Positions 50,926 through 64,000 of a DNA stretch of 64,000 bases are shown here, piece by piece. This DNA is from Polyodon spathula (Eukaryota; Chordata; Actinopteri; Acipenseriformes; Polyodontidae): NCBI RefSeq assembly GCF_017654505.1, contig NC_054564.1, positions 6,432,121-6,496,120 of the forward strand. The letters run 5' to 3'. The translations under genes and the position numbers were made by a program. Position 1 is the stretch's first letter. Every line of letters starts with the position of its first letter. The notes under the pieces are model-generated. The model was given only the letters and a program-made list of their open reading frames with translations, was not told the DNA's origin and searched no databases.

Positions 50926-51520
50926 AATGCTAATGCAGTTCTGCCAAAGCAAAGAGATTCTCTCAGTCTAGAGCTTTTAAAATGAGTCTCTGGCACTGAG
51001 GATCATCACAGTTTCACTTATTCCAGTTCAGCGGTTTAAGTAGACTTGTGGATGATGTGGGGGAAAGAAATCTCACATAAATGGACAGATTTGTGAACTG
51101 GCCTTTTATTAAATAACTATAAATGCAAAAAACAAGATAAAATTGGCGAGGTAAAAATAATTTTTGAAGAGCTGTCTTTAATTTTTTTAGTGTGCATGAA
51201 ATTATAAAATAGCGTGGAGATGTTACACTTCATACAAGAGAGACTTTTTCAAGTTATGACGCATCGCTCAGCAGGAAAACAATTCTCGGAATTTGGCTGT
51301 TTAATTTTACTTTCTTTCGCCTACATTGCGCTTGTTATATAAGCAGAATATTCCATGACAATTCATGGAGTTCTGTGGTTATTCCACTCCTTGGGATTGC
51401 TGTAAACATCCATTCTCATACATGGAATAACATTACTGCTCCAAGATATGGTCTATTTTCAGTGTATGCTGTGCAAAAAGTCTCAGACTAATTTAATTAA
51501 GTGCTGCCTCGTTGCAAAAA

Positions 51521-51602
<82 letters not shown>

Positions 51603-54600
51603 CTTATCAGGCATGTCTTAGTTCATAGTAACACCTGGCTTTGGTTAATAGTCCTCTTTTGATTACAGGCTACTTTGTAATTTTGTGGAGCCTTTTTAAC
51701 TGGAGTCTACTTGCTATTGAAATCTTCTCTTTAACTAGATTGTTACAATAACTTACTCTAATTTTGTCAAAATGCAATGTATGAAATTACATAAATGCAG
51801 CTTGTGTTTTCAATGAAAAATGTATTTGGTACTGAATGGGTTAAACTTCTATTCAAACTGACTTCAGTCCTTGTTTTAGTTCTACAATAATGAACAGGCC
51901 CAACTTTGAAGACTGCATTAAATACTTTCACTGTGTAGTTTGTGTAAATAGGACCCATGCAGGGACTGTAGGTAGTTAAATAAAGAACAAGATTTCAACA
52001 AATCACGTCATCACTACAACTAGGCATCAGAGTAACTCGCAAAGTAAGTCTTCTTTCCAGTTACTTGCTTGTCTGGAAGATTACTGGTCGATTTTAAGGA
52101 CCATTTTAATTAAAAGTACACGCATGTTATGCAGCAGAGTAGGTGATGTGATAAAGAATGTGGGTTTTAGGTAAAGGACATGCATCTTGGTTTACAGCGT
52201 TATAATATATGAAAACAAAGTATAAATAATGTTTATATTAACCATGTGATTATTTAACTATAGGGCTATTAAACTATATGAGCATAATTTAGATATTTTA
52301 TGTAACGTCATGTAATGAAAAAAACTACAAAATGATATCGCAAAAGTCTACCGGAAGCCATAATAGTAGTACAGTATTTCATGTTAGATTTTGAAATGTC
52401 ATCTTTTTCAATTTGTCTGGTTTTATGGAAAACTACAACGTGGTATGTAATTCAATATGCATCATTATTGAGCAGGTTTCATTGAACTTTATGATAGCCA
52501 TAGATGGAATTACCATTTTTATAAAGGGGACTGTTTTTAGCCACCAATTGTACTTTGGGATGTTTAAACGTAATTCCTCTATGGCTATTGCATAGTTATA
52601 AACCATCTATACTGCTTTATTAATATTATATAACATAGTTATTAAGCATATCTTATATATTTATACCATTTATAAAACATTAATAAGCAGCACCATAATA
52701 TAAAGTGTTACCATTAATTCTACATGATGATGCAAAACGTTTGGCTATAGCTGTATATTCAATGTGGGTCTAATAAGCTTCTTCTTGAATATCTGAAAAG
52801 AGCAAACTGTTCTTGCTTCCGTGTCACTTCAGTTTGTGCTACAGGTTGTGACAAGCTAGAGGTCAGGTCAGGTCAGATGCTGCAGGAAGAGCAACACAGA
52901 TTCTGCCCTCTGACCTCTGCAATACCTCACTTCCAGTGTGGTCACCTATTCATAGTGCTTTACCATTTAAAGACTAGCCAGCATTCCTGCAATAGGGCGG
53001 GGCATGTATTCAAACCATTTACCCCAGCCTTTAATTAACACCTATAAAACTAGACCATTGGATTTAACTACAACACATAAATACGCAGCATAATCTAGGG
53101 CGTTGTGTTTAAAATATCCTTACATTCAAGTATAAAATACTTAGAAAGAAGCTACATATCTCCAACACATAGAAAGGGTCATGGGTTATGTTGCATGTGC
53201 CAATGTGAGAGTGTTTTTCGAGACCTCGTGCTTTAAATGCCTTTTTAAGATTCAGTAAAGTCTCAAATGGGAAGAACTAATGTGCATGCTTTTTTTTTTT
53301 TTTAAGATTTTTTAAGCCCAGTATAATGGAATAATGTTGTCTCCAATGTGCCTGTGATCATTGTGACAACAGTGGCTTGTGTGACAGTGCTGTAGGGAAG
53401 GAGATTTTTTTTAGTCTGGTTTTTTTTAGACAGAAGAATATTGCAGAGTTATAAACATATTCTCGAAATTATTTGTTACCTTTGTCACTATTTGCAGTAG
53501 TATTGAGTCTGAAAAGATTCCCAAAGGGAGATTGTAAAACTGGCAAGAAACCCATACTGTATTGATTTAGCACGTACAGTACAGTACATGGTTTAGCATA
53601 TTTAAAAACATTGACGTATGAGAAATTAACCAATCACTGTTCTGTCAGGTTTCAGTACATCTTACCCTGTGAAAAGATGTCATTATGTTCTGACAGCAAA
53701 ATTGCAAAAAATCTAAACAGCATTTCTTGATTAATAGTAAGTTTCTATGCTGGGTGCTCTCATTATAAGAGACATTATTTTATAATAAGTTTTAGTTTGC
53801 AGTCCACTCACCCAAGTAGCACAAGATGACATCTCTTACAATAAGAGACGCCCTTAGTTTGATGCCTTAATAAATCTGCAGATATAAACGCTGAAATCTG
53901 ATTCCATTGCTGTCAAGTCGTAATTATTTATTTCAGCCTGTTAAAATTGATCAGGTTAAAGTTCAGAGTTTATAATGCATAATCCTTTGTAGTGTTTATA
54001 GCAGTTGTGTTTGGTGAACATTAGTAACCCTGTCCAGGCACGCTTTCACGCTCTGATTTTAAAGACCTAACTCTAATCAAAAGCCCTGACCCTGGCCTTA
54101 ACCCTAACCTTACTTACCCGGTAATGCAATCCATTCAACTAACAGTGCACCTGCCTTTTTTGGACCTGAATCTGTAGCGAAACAGAAAAGTGCTCTGTAT
54201 ATAGTGAAAACGTGACATTTCCTCTGTGATTCCACCAGTTGGGGGTGGCGATCGGCAGCAAAGCGTGTTTTCCTGAACGGCTCATAGAGTCATCACTTTT
54301 AAGACAGTGCCTCATGCAAGAAATATCAGTGATTTGTGCAGTCTTGGAGAAGGAAGCACCTGCCAACCAAACACCTACACTGAGGTTCACTGATAAAGGC
54401 CCAATCCACAACTTTTGTCTACTTGATTTTTAAGGGCAGTCACTTCCAGGACATTAAGCCCAATGTTTGTCATGCAAACCTGGTTACACAAATCTCAGCT
54501 CCTGTAAGTCATTTGACCTTATCTTGTTACTGGCTGAAATCACGCCAGTAGGAAGCAGCTGGACAGTTAATGACGGGAAGGAAGGCGTTGAGAGGGTGGC

Positions 54601-57169
54601 GGCAATTTCACTCTCCTGGCGAAATGATCAAGGATGTGCAACACTACCCTAAAGCATGCCTTGCAAACAGAGATTTCTTTAACCTAGTGTAGTACCAGAT
54701 ATCAGGTCTCAAAATGGTAACAAATATGTTTCTTTTAAATGCACTTGGAACCTGCTCCGAGAATGACAGTTCATGACAGGGGAGGAATTTGGAATTATTT
54801 TGCTAGTTACAAGCACTTTAAGAAAAGGTGACAGCCATGAGACTCGAAACTGCAAGATGCTTTTCATGCACGCTGCAGCTGATCATTGAAACAGTGTGTG
54901 TTCTCGGTACATATCTTGATTACTCAGAGATCCTGCCGCGAATAACAGTGAACAACAGGGTTATTGACAACGGGCAGTGCTTGTCCTTATCTGAAAGTGC
55001 AGCCTTCCTACATGGCTCTCTGCTTCTGAGCTCCATGGGGAGAAGAGAGCCTGCCAAGGTGATGTATTTGCAAAAGGAAGCAGGGGACCAATGAGACAAG
55101 CGTTGCTATGGCGAAGGCAGCTGCTGGCTGTGGGCGTTGGCCTGCCTTGTTTTCCTCAGATAAGGCTTTTCTGTTAGGGTGGGGGACTGAGCGAGGCTGA
55201 CTGTTCAAATGTATGATTTTGTCTTAATTTGAAAAGGTCGGCTCCATGGAAACCAATGTGTATTGTACAATAAACCTCACATTTTCCACTAGCTAATTCC
55301 ATTTGTCATTTTTTTATTTATTTATTTTTTTTTTTACTGGATTAAGAAGTGGTTGTTACGCTCTGATGCAGGCACACTGACAAAAATGTTATCTCGTTAG
55401 TCTGGCTGGCAACAATGCTGAAGCTTTCGTTTTTGGTTTGTGAATTTTTGAAAGGGTTTCAGCTGACTTCAGCCTGGCAGAGTGCAGGACAGGTTCAAAT
55501 AAACACCTCGGCCCTGAGCCCCACCTCTCCCCTGGTAATCAGATCCGAGACTCTTGAACAAAAAAGACCGAACTCAGCTAACGCACAACAGGGCAGGAAC
55601 TTTAAATGTACTCCTTAAGCCCTCTAAGAACTAAGTGTGACACTCCCAATATTTTATATTTACTTTGGGCTAAGACACATCTCAGGATTCCAAGCGCAAC
55701 ATCTGGGTCTGTGAATAATCAGGTGGGACTGATTTAAAGGAGTAATTCCAATCCATTTCTCTTACCTCTTGACAGCAGCAACATGACTGTAGCTACACTG
55801 TACTAACCGTTATTTGATGCACATTTGCAACAAAATGTAATTATCAGCTAAAAACTGTTAATAAAAAAGTATGGGGTTCCATCTCCATAATCACAGAGTT
55901 ATATGCTGTGTATATCCACTAAATATTAGAAAATATTAACAAGTGCATTTTGAAGTGTATGGGTTATGCTATTTATTTAGCAGGCGCCTTTGTCATTTTT
56001 AATTAGGGATAAACGCTATATAACATGATAGATTTTAAATATCTTACATCTGCTTTAAACCCCCTGTCCAGATATATGTCACTTTAACGAACAGCATTGT
56101 CTGTATTTCTAGAGGCAAATAGTGGGCATATCATGTGAGGCAATAGCACTGTGCCAATGGATAACATGGGAGGCATGTATATTTGCAGAGAGATGATCAT
56201 TTTGCTGATTATAATCTGGGATTGGGCTGCCTTATTAAATGTAGGGCATGCCAGCTGTAATTCACAAGAGGGTTAATATTGTGCGTTGGTGTAGGTGGTA
56301 ATAAATTATCAGCTTCTTGGACATAAGCTCAGAAACTGTCTCTCTGAGCCTAAATTGCATCTCGTTTTCACTTGACTTGGGGTAAAGTCTGTCTGCTTAT
56401 TTGAAAGAGAAGTCAGCAAAACACTGACAACTGACGTGGAGAAGCATCGGGCACAAAAAAAAAAAACCTCCCACTGTCAATTAATCTTTGTTATTTGCAG
56501 CTACGGGAAAAACACAAAAGCCAGCTTAACACAGGCGCAGATAAATCCTGCCTGGTTGTTTGGAAGCGGTTTTAAAAAGACAGCGGGCTCGGAGAGCATT
56601 CACGAGGCACAGAGTGCCTCCGCAGGCATGGTGGTCTGTGATTTATCTCAAAGAGAAATAACATTGCACAAAAGCAGGTCCTTTGCTTGGAGGGATTGTG
56701 TTTTTAAATCACCCCCTGTTTCAAGTTGTTGTTCGCAATCTGCAAATACAACAACATTTTTATACCTCGGCTGAACATGTGTAGAAGGCAATTGGAGTGA
56801 AAACTCCACACTGAACGGATGAAGGTCTTGTGGTCTTGACAAGCTAGCGTGTTTTATAGACTTACTCAACTCATCCTATTAAAATGTATGCTTTATCTAT
56901 TAAAAGTATTCTTTTGTCTCCTAGATAGACCTGCATGGCTTTTGAAATCTGGGAATGAAAAGTACAGCCACATCACCCCCTCCCCTCCACTAAAACTAAC
57001 TACATTCTTTGTAACTGTAACTAGTTAATTAACTTGTTTTTCTAAGTAATAAGTAACTTGCTACAATTTTCTTAATGCCACTTAAATAACGTAATGGATT
57101 ACTTTTTAAACAACCTTTCCCAAGTGTAGTTTTAGCTGGAGGGACTTTGAACCCTGATTGGCCTCTATC
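50926..57169. other. Downstream flank, no gene recognised
   Basis: No splice-supported exon. It contains the (CTTT)n tract (51521-51602), a T run at 53290-53303, a CCCTAA-like stretch at 54090-54110, an X-box-like word at 55102-55115, and a less repetitive block at 56480-56780 that could be conserved non-coding DNA. Confidence 0.4.
51521..51602. repeat. (CTTT)n microsatellite
   Basis: About 20 perfect CTTT units, a polypyrimidine tract. Confidence 0.95.
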
Positions 57170-57560
57170 AATCAATCAGTCAATCTTTATTTTATATAGT
57201 GCCTTTCATAGTGGACCACCATCACAAAGCGCTTTACAAGATGCAGTAAATACAAGAAAATCCATAATACTTTAAATACAGAGAAATGCATAATACATGA
57301 TATACAATAAAAAACAATGCATAATACATTAGATGCAGTGGAAAGTGCAGAATACATGATAGCAGCATAATACATGAAATAGTACATTAAATACAGTGGA
57401 AAGTGCAGAATACATGATAGCAGCATAATACATGAAATAGTACATTAAATACAGTGGAAAGTGCAGAATACATGATAGCAGCATAATACATGAAATAGTG
57501 CATTAAATACAGTGGAAAGAGCATAATACATGATAGCAGCATAATGCATGAAATAGTAGC
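57170..57560. repeat. Interspersed repeat followed by a 58-bp minisatellite
   Basis: 57170-57240 (CAATCAATCAGTCAATCTTT ... CACAAAGCGCTTTACAAG) resembles a widely dispersed fish repeat. From 57345 a 58-bp unit (GCAGAATACATGATAGCAGC ... ACAGTGGAAAGT) repeats with starts at 57347, 57405, 57463 and 57521. The first copies are nearly identical, the last is partial and diverged. Confidence 0.9.
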
Positions 57561-58567
57561 AGCAGCTGATAGCAGCTATCGGGCTTAAGGAGCATGGAAA
57601 GCAAGAGAGAACATGTAGGTCTTAATGACAACTGGTAACGACTGTTAACTGGCAGGAATAAGAGAAGTTAACATTTTGCCTGCCTACACAGTTACCACTC
57701 GGGATAGCAAAGTTGTCAACATGTCATTTTTGTGTTACAGCCTTTATCAAATACACTAAAACCTCAGTAAAAAAGGCTTTTTTAAAAAAAAAAAAAAAAA
57801 AAAGTCAGCAATTTAAAGGCACCCTCACCCCTTTATTCAGTATTAAAGCCACCATCTGTTGCCCCAAACTTATCAAGCCTTTTAAATTCCCTTTCTAATA
57901 TGTTTTAAACTACTAACCCTTTTTGTGTTCAAACCTCTAGGATACAGCATGATGTAACTCCTTTGCCCATATGAATGAGAGGTTTTTTTTTTTTTTTTTT
58001 TTTTAAAGGAGCCATTCTACAGAGGATCTGCTAACCGTAGCTGTGTAATTAATCTCAGCAATGAAACAATGTTCAAAACACAAAACGGATATCTGAGCAA
58101 TTCAACAAACGTGTCCGTGTGTGCAAGCTTGGGTTGGATTTCGAGCCAGCTGTCACAATCTGTCAGCATTTGGATAAATAACAGGCAGGAGAAATTCCAA
58201 GAGATGACATCTTCCCTGGCTTTGTGTCTCCGGTAATAGACTGAGGGAAAATGTTTGACAATAGTACTGATAAGACAGGGCTCTGTATTCGCAATCTATA
58301 TTGGCTGGTATTTGCATAGCCCTCTGTTTGAATGTGGGGGCTCGGGAGCTGAATTCTTTAAAGCTAATACAAATGCAGTAGCCCTTGACTTCCTTCGTCT
58401 TGAGAACTATACAATACCACAGTACTGGAGCTGTTTGAAATCCTGTACAGCATTTATAGGGTTCTTACTGTTCTTCTGTTCCAATGGAAAATAGACTTAT
58501 ATGGCCCCTATAAGTCTAAAGTTATTTAAAGAATGTTTCGATTAAATACAGTTTTTCAGGTCTTGAA

Positions 58568-59080
58568 GAGTAAGTAGCAGGGTTCCGAAAAATATAGCAT
58601 TATACGTCCCCACGCGTTGCTACAACTGTTTAAATAACGTGCCTGTAATTATTTATTTTTTTAATTGTTAACATCCTGACAAATTTTGACACTTATAAAT
58701 TTAAAGTCTGTTTCAAAGCTCTTTTCAAAATGGCAGCTGTAGTACACTGGGGTTCGAGATCTGTCCTCTAAATCACTGCAGGAAGAGCGATTAAAACAAA
58801 ACATAACAACTAGTGCTTGGGCTTTTCTGTTCCGTACCACAGCGTCGATCGTTATTGCTGTGTTACCTGTTTGACAGTGTGGGCAATAATCCTGACACTA
58901 TCAGTGCACTAGAGCGGACATTTTGAAAAGAGCTTTGAAAAGGACTTTAAAGTTATAAGTGTAAAAAGTTGTCAGGATGTTAACAACTAAAAGAAAAATG
59001 ACAGGTGCGTTATTTGAACAGTTGTAGCAAAACGTGGGGACGCGTAACCCTATATTTTTCGGAAACCCCACTACTTACTC
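58568..59080. mobile_element. 513-bp fold-back element with arms of about 190 bp
   Basis: The left end GAGTAAGTAG and right end CTACTTACTC are exact inverses. The imperfect arms share CCGAAAAATATAG, CGTCCCCACG, GCTACAACTGTT, GTTAACATCCTGACAA, ACTTATAA and CAAAGCTCTTTTCAAAATG. The arms reach to about 58760 and 58890, leaving a loop of about 130 bases. Flanks TCTTGAA and TCTTACA match at 5 of 7 positions. There is no coding capacity. Confidence 0.85.
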
Positions 59081-61494
59081 TCTTACATGTGTATCAGGAA
59101 ATTCTAGCTATAATCTTATCCACTTTCTTTGCTTACATTCGCTCCAGTGATAAAATACTCTTCAAAACAAAGTCTCTTTTGCCTCATTCAAAGGCCAGGC
59201 GATAGCTCCCCAGCCAAGGGCTACTTGGTACTGTTCTGAAATTCGAAGTTCTCTTAACTCGGGTCGCCCGAGTCGCATGCAGATGATGCAGGATTAAGAG
59301 GTGCTGTGTTTGAATAGAGAGTGACGGATCACAGGTTATGGCACTGAAGCGACACAATGATGAAAATCATTTACCACCGTCCCTAGCCCTGCTCAGGGAA
59401 GCGGTTATATGGGTTGTGAGGTTTCACGGTTTGGTTCTCGCTTGGCTGGACAAATAGCCAGAGAAAACGCTCCCGTACCTGTGAGGGTCTGGGACCCACG
59501 CGGCTCGGGTGTGCCAGTGGAAAAGGTGTATTAGTACAGTAACCATTAACAAGTCACCTTGCAACGCTGCCCCCAGTAGATGTAAGAAACAGCACATTTG
59601 TTTTAAATGGTGTTTCCTACATTTGTAAGGATAACATTGATATTTCGTACCTATGTCATCTTACTGTTTAAGGTCATGCATCATTTGTTCAGTAAATTAT
59701 TTTCTAATTCAAAAACCTTTTGTAAAAGTTTACTAACATAATTGCAAATTGTTGTAAATCAAAGCATGACAGCGCAGAGAGAACTAGGGTAAAGCACAGT
59801 CGAGTAAGACTAAAGCACAGTACACTACTCAAACACGTTAAATCTTTACACTGGAAAGGTGTGGAGGGGGATCACAAATTCTGAATCCAATGAGGGGGAA
59901 TGAAAGCCTGCAGGTAAGTACAGCTGTTACGAGGTAGATCTGTGCTTGTTAACCCAAAGCAGTGTTTGTTTGTGTGGTTGCTTCGTGCTCCCTGCGGAAC
60001 ACAGTCAAACCCACTGAGCCAGCCCTTGAATTGAGACGCACACGAAGGCAGAACAGACACTGGCAGGAGATCTGAATGTTCCGCCTCATTATTTACACAC
60101 TCCAGCCACCAGGCGACAAATCACACTGGGAAATCTCAATCCCACAGTGACTGGCTGATGTTTGATCTTCTGCAGGGCCTCAGACCAGCTTTTTTCTTGG
60201 GACCCAAGGCCAGTAATCCAATTGTTGCCACTATGAGCCAGTTGGTTGCTACATCTCTGTCTGTCCCTTAGAAAACTTCACCATAGTAAAAGCAATAAAG
60301 CATGGTAAAGCATACTGTAGGTAAGCATTGTAAAGACCAGCGAGGTAGAGTACAACATATCAATTAATATGGCAAACAAGGGTAAACTATAGTAAATGCA
60401 TAGTATAACCATGGGAAAAACATGGGAAAACTACAAAGTACTGTGGTGAACCTTTATAAAGGGTACCTATCTAGAAATAGGCTTCATCTGGTACAGTGCG
60501 ATTTATTTATTTATTTATTTTGGTATCATCTGCTTTATGATTTGAGGTCTAACTAATGCTTCACAATCCATGATACAGCATTAGCCTTTTTAAAATTATT
60601 TACTGCTCCCCCTGTTCACCATTAATACAGGATTGCAAATATTGCAACTCCATGCTGTGGACAAACAGATGCATCCTGGTACATTTGCAGTAAGGTCATA
60701 TGATCTGGTTACCACTAGACTATTGGAGCGAGTTTCAACCACAGCACATAAAGTAATTAGGTAGCATGTTTCTATCTATAAAAGGCAGGTGAGATCAAGC
60801 ACAGGTGAGATCAAGTAGCTTGTTAACATTTGATCTTCAGAAAATGCATGTTCTGCAACGATGGAGTACATCTTCACAGAAACAGAAAGTGCACCAGAGA
60901 TTAATCTTCAAACAAATGTGGAGTGACAAAGAAAGAAAAATCCAGCGTCATTCTACAGTACGCAGTTCCTGAATTCTGTGATTTGTCTGAAGCCTTTTGT
61001 GTGTGTGGGTTTTTTTTTTTTTTTAAATTCAGTTTTAATAAAGGATAACATTTATTTGCACAGACGTCACTGCGGATTTCACTGTTCAAGCAGGAGAGAT
61101 GCTAAACCATTGTCACTTTCTACTTTGTAGTCAGATACATAGATGATGTAAATGTTGACAGAAGAAAAATGATCTGTTGCTGCAGTACTTCGGTTTCTCA
61201 CTTGAGAAGAGTAAGCTGAAACTCATTGCAGTGCTTTTTTTCTGCACATTGATTATAGCTTGGGTATAAATAGAGTGTTTCTCAAGGACGTATGTTATAC
61301 AATACTACCTTCATGTCGTGTGTTGAATTCAGGCATGCTTCATGATGGATAACGCCTGCACAACACAGATTGTCTTCTCTTTCTGAAAGTGACGCTGCGT
61401 TACCGGCTATATATCAGTATTTGTATGAGATAAAGTGTCAGACACAAGGATTGCAATGTAATTATGGCGGGATTGATCATTATAGACACAAAGG
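59081..61494. other. Downstream flank, no gene recognised
   Basis: No supported exon. 60280-60470 is a degenerate short repeat built on words such as GTAAAGCATACTGTA, GTAAACTATAGTAAA and CATGGGAAAA. Similar words occur at 59790-59825. Confidence 0.4.
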
Positions 61495-61571
<77 letters not shown>

Positions 61572-61575
61572 TATT
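61495..61575. repeat. (ATT)n microsatellite
   Basis: About 25 ATT units, then a short TATTTATT-rich continuation. Confidence 0.95.
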
Positions 61576-64000
61576 GTATTTATTTATTTGTTTATTTATT
61601 TATTAAATAAAAACCACAATAAGAAAATATTATCCAAGGGTAGATGCTTAACAGACTGGCTAATCCAAACTCTGATAATGTGAATTGATCTATAACCTGA
61701 ACCATGCAATCACAACAGGCTGGTAGCAGCCATCTCCCAAAGGATTTATATTAGTATTCTATTACAGCGGGTCTGGAGGAACACGTGGATTAAAATGGAG
61801 CGCCCTATCCCTGTCAATCTGCCTGCAGGGTCGGATGCTTCAAATTGGTCAGTGAGTTGTGACTGGGCTTAACGTGTAAATCTACTGATAGTACCCCGAG
61901 GAGATTAGCAACACTGTGGGCAATGTGATTTGCAATCCAAACTGCCCGTGTATTCCAGAAATGAAAACCTCGAGGGATCACTGGTTGTCATGGCAACGGC
62001 AGTAACGCAGGACGCAGACAATTGCCATCAGATGCATTGGGATGAGAGCAGTCTGTCGTCACAAATTCTGATTGCATTTCATTGTTCTAATGGGAGGCTG
62101 TGTTTGCTAACCTCGCAACAGCTGCATGGTGTATTTCGTAATGCATGTTAAAACATACAAACACTTGCCTAACCTGGTTTACAGCACTGTTATCAGTTTG
62201 ACTGACAGCTTAATACAATATATGGCCTTTGTCAGTCAAAACAACCTGGACATAATATTGGAAACACCTGCCATTTGTAATTGAGGCATACTTATCCGTT
62301 TCTGTAAACAGGCAATTGGTTGAATACAAATGGCATCCCTGATGGAATATATAACAGCTGCATCTCCCTGTTGCAAATTAGTTTTTATTGCAATAGCATG
62401 ACTAGATTTGTTTGACTTTCATTAAAGGCACTGCGGTGATTCCTAAAATGACTTGTTTGAAAGACAGTAGATTGATTATTATTTTTTTATTTATCATAAT
62501 TTAATTACTGTAGAACAGTTACGTGTGTTGAAGTTAAAGGAATGGTTTGTACCCTCTGAATTTGTAACTGTGTATCCCATGTTATGTGCTGTTTATCAGC
62601 GTTTATCACTGCAATCATTGGTAATTGGCTGGTTTAATAAAGTCGCCAGCATATTTGATCTTTGGGACTGTATCATAAACACCAATTTCATCTTGAATGA
62701 CTTAACCCAAGTGAATTTGACTCTGTTTAGAAAATACTAAATAAATCGTTACCTCTTTTATTCTGCAAGTTAAACACAGCAGCCCTGTTTCCCAGTTTCA
62801 CTTATTTATTTAATTTTTATTTGATGTTTTAATACATGACATGAAAAATGAGCCAAGGGGTATGGAAGTGCATTGAGGCATACCATACAGTGAGGCATTG
62901 AAAAATCAATTTCTCGAAACCATCCAGCTTCAATAAAATAAATCAACACACACACTGATGAGATGGAGTCATGCACATTATACACCCTGTGTTCCCTGTA
63001 ATGGAACATTACATTTACTTAGACAAGGACCAACCCCCCACCCTCGCTTGGATTCTCCTTGTTTAATTCATGATCTAAGCAGCTCTTATAAATAAGGGAG
63101 TGGCTGTTTTTAAACCATGTATATGCTGTCAGGCAAAAAGATAATGCAAAGGTATAACCTAGCTATTTAAAAGGGTTAGTGTCCCAAAAAACCTTCTTGT
63201 CTATTTTGTGGGATCGTGGTTTTCAAAATGTTGTGGCTGGGTAGTTAGTTAGTTTAAAGGATTTGGAAATGTTTTTATTTTATTTTTCCTTTTAAAAAAA
63301 GTAAATTACTAAGCAGTTGCTTTGTGGTTGGAAAAACAAGATAAAATAAGTTCACAGCATTAGTGATTAACAAGCTAATGTTGTTTTGAGTCGATACATT
63401 CTGTTTCTGAATCAGAAGGGTTTCTATACCGCTTGCTGGCTTGGCAGCGCCTGACTAAACTCGGTCCTGTTTAATTCAGTCCTGCTGTTCTGTCTTTGTA
63501 ACTCGCACAGTGCTGTGCATGTTGAGGCCCATCGTTTCACAATACTACGTCACACTGTATAAGTTACGAACCGTCAACAACTGCTTTACTGACGTGTTAA
63601 CTGTGTGTTTTTTGTTAATGGTCAGAATGGTTAGTTAAAGATTATGTAGCTTCAGGTTTCAATATCTTTTGTCTTTTGTGATTCTTGTAATCATTCTAAT
63701 TGCAAGTACTCAGGTACTAGGTTTTCTGTATGTTCTGATAAAGTGATAAAGTGTTTTCAGCTGTGCTCAGGAGCCACTCTTTTAGTTCTAGTTCTATGCC
63801 GTATAAATCTGATTATCCCAAGTATTGTACAGCCTGCAAAATAAAACATATATGTAAGATCACTGCTTGGGTGAAAATTTAAAAAAATAATAATAATTGT
63901 CAACATATGCATGTACATTCCATGCATTTCTTAATTCCAGTTGCAAATTATGTCATTTTAAATTAACCAATGCTTCTCTTTTATTGATTCGAAATGTCAT
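61576..64000. other. Right end of window, no gene recognised
   Basis: No supported exon or RNA gene. GTTGTCATGGCAAC at 61984-61997 is an RFX X-box-like word. The expected human neighbour of FGF17 (DMTN) is not visible up to the window edge. Confidence 0.4.

Overview
The window is vertebrate nuclear DNA, almost certainly from a ray-finned fish. Its genes are split into short exons by GT-AG introns, the intergenic DNA is AT-rich and full of microsatellites, and it carries fish-type repeats: a Tc1/mariner element, CR1-like LINE tails and fold-back MITEs. A non-teleost such as a sturgeon or paddlefish is my guess from the repeat style. That guess is an impression, not a demonstration.

Three protein-coding genes could be rebuilt exon by exon with phase-consistent joins. 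(1) pbdc1, minus strand, 2469-5493, six coding exons, 171 aa. (2) npm2 (nucleoplasmin), plus strand, 7887-10380, eight coding exons, 198 aa. (3) fgf17, plus strand, 31132-35251, five coding exons, 211 aa. Between pbdc1 and npm2 lies a broken ZSWIM3/MULE-type gene (5973-7442), apparently a domesticated-transposase relic, head to head with pbdc1 across a 0.5-kb divergent promoter region. The npm2-fgf17 order and orientation match human 8p21.3 (NPM2-FGF17). They mirror the paralogous pairs NPM1-FGF18 and NPM3-FGF8, so this is one member of an old NPM-FGF duplicated block. The pbdc1 neighbour is not part of the human 8p21 arrangement.

Layout: 1-2468 is the pbdc1 3' flank, with a fold-back element whose 69-bp arms are perfect. 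2469-10800 is the gene-dense part. 10.8-31.1 kb is intergenic, with a 5'-truncated CR1-like LINE, two related MITEs (one with an exact 9-bp target duplication), a hAT-like fold-back, a 27-bp tandem repeat carrying AGGTCA half-sites, and many microsatellites. 31.1-35.7 kb is fgf17 with its 3' UTR; its fourth intron starts with GC instead of GT. 35.7-64 kb has no gene I can recognise. It holds another CR1-like fragment, a cluster of poly-G tracts, a complete but dead Tc1 element, CTCF-like and RFX X-box-like motifs, a SINE candidate, a 58-bp minisatellite and a 0.5-kb fold-back element. Such a flank beside an FGF8-subfamily gene is a plausible home for long-range enhancers, but that is inference.

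The three genes do not form a pathway: pbdc1 belongs to a family implicated in translation-factor biogenesis, npm2 is an oocyte histone chaperone, and fgf17 is a secreted developmental signal. No previously unknown multi-gene system is evident. The most unusual items are the ZSWIM3/MULE relic, the GC-AG intron of fgf17, and the repeat families with clear target duplications.
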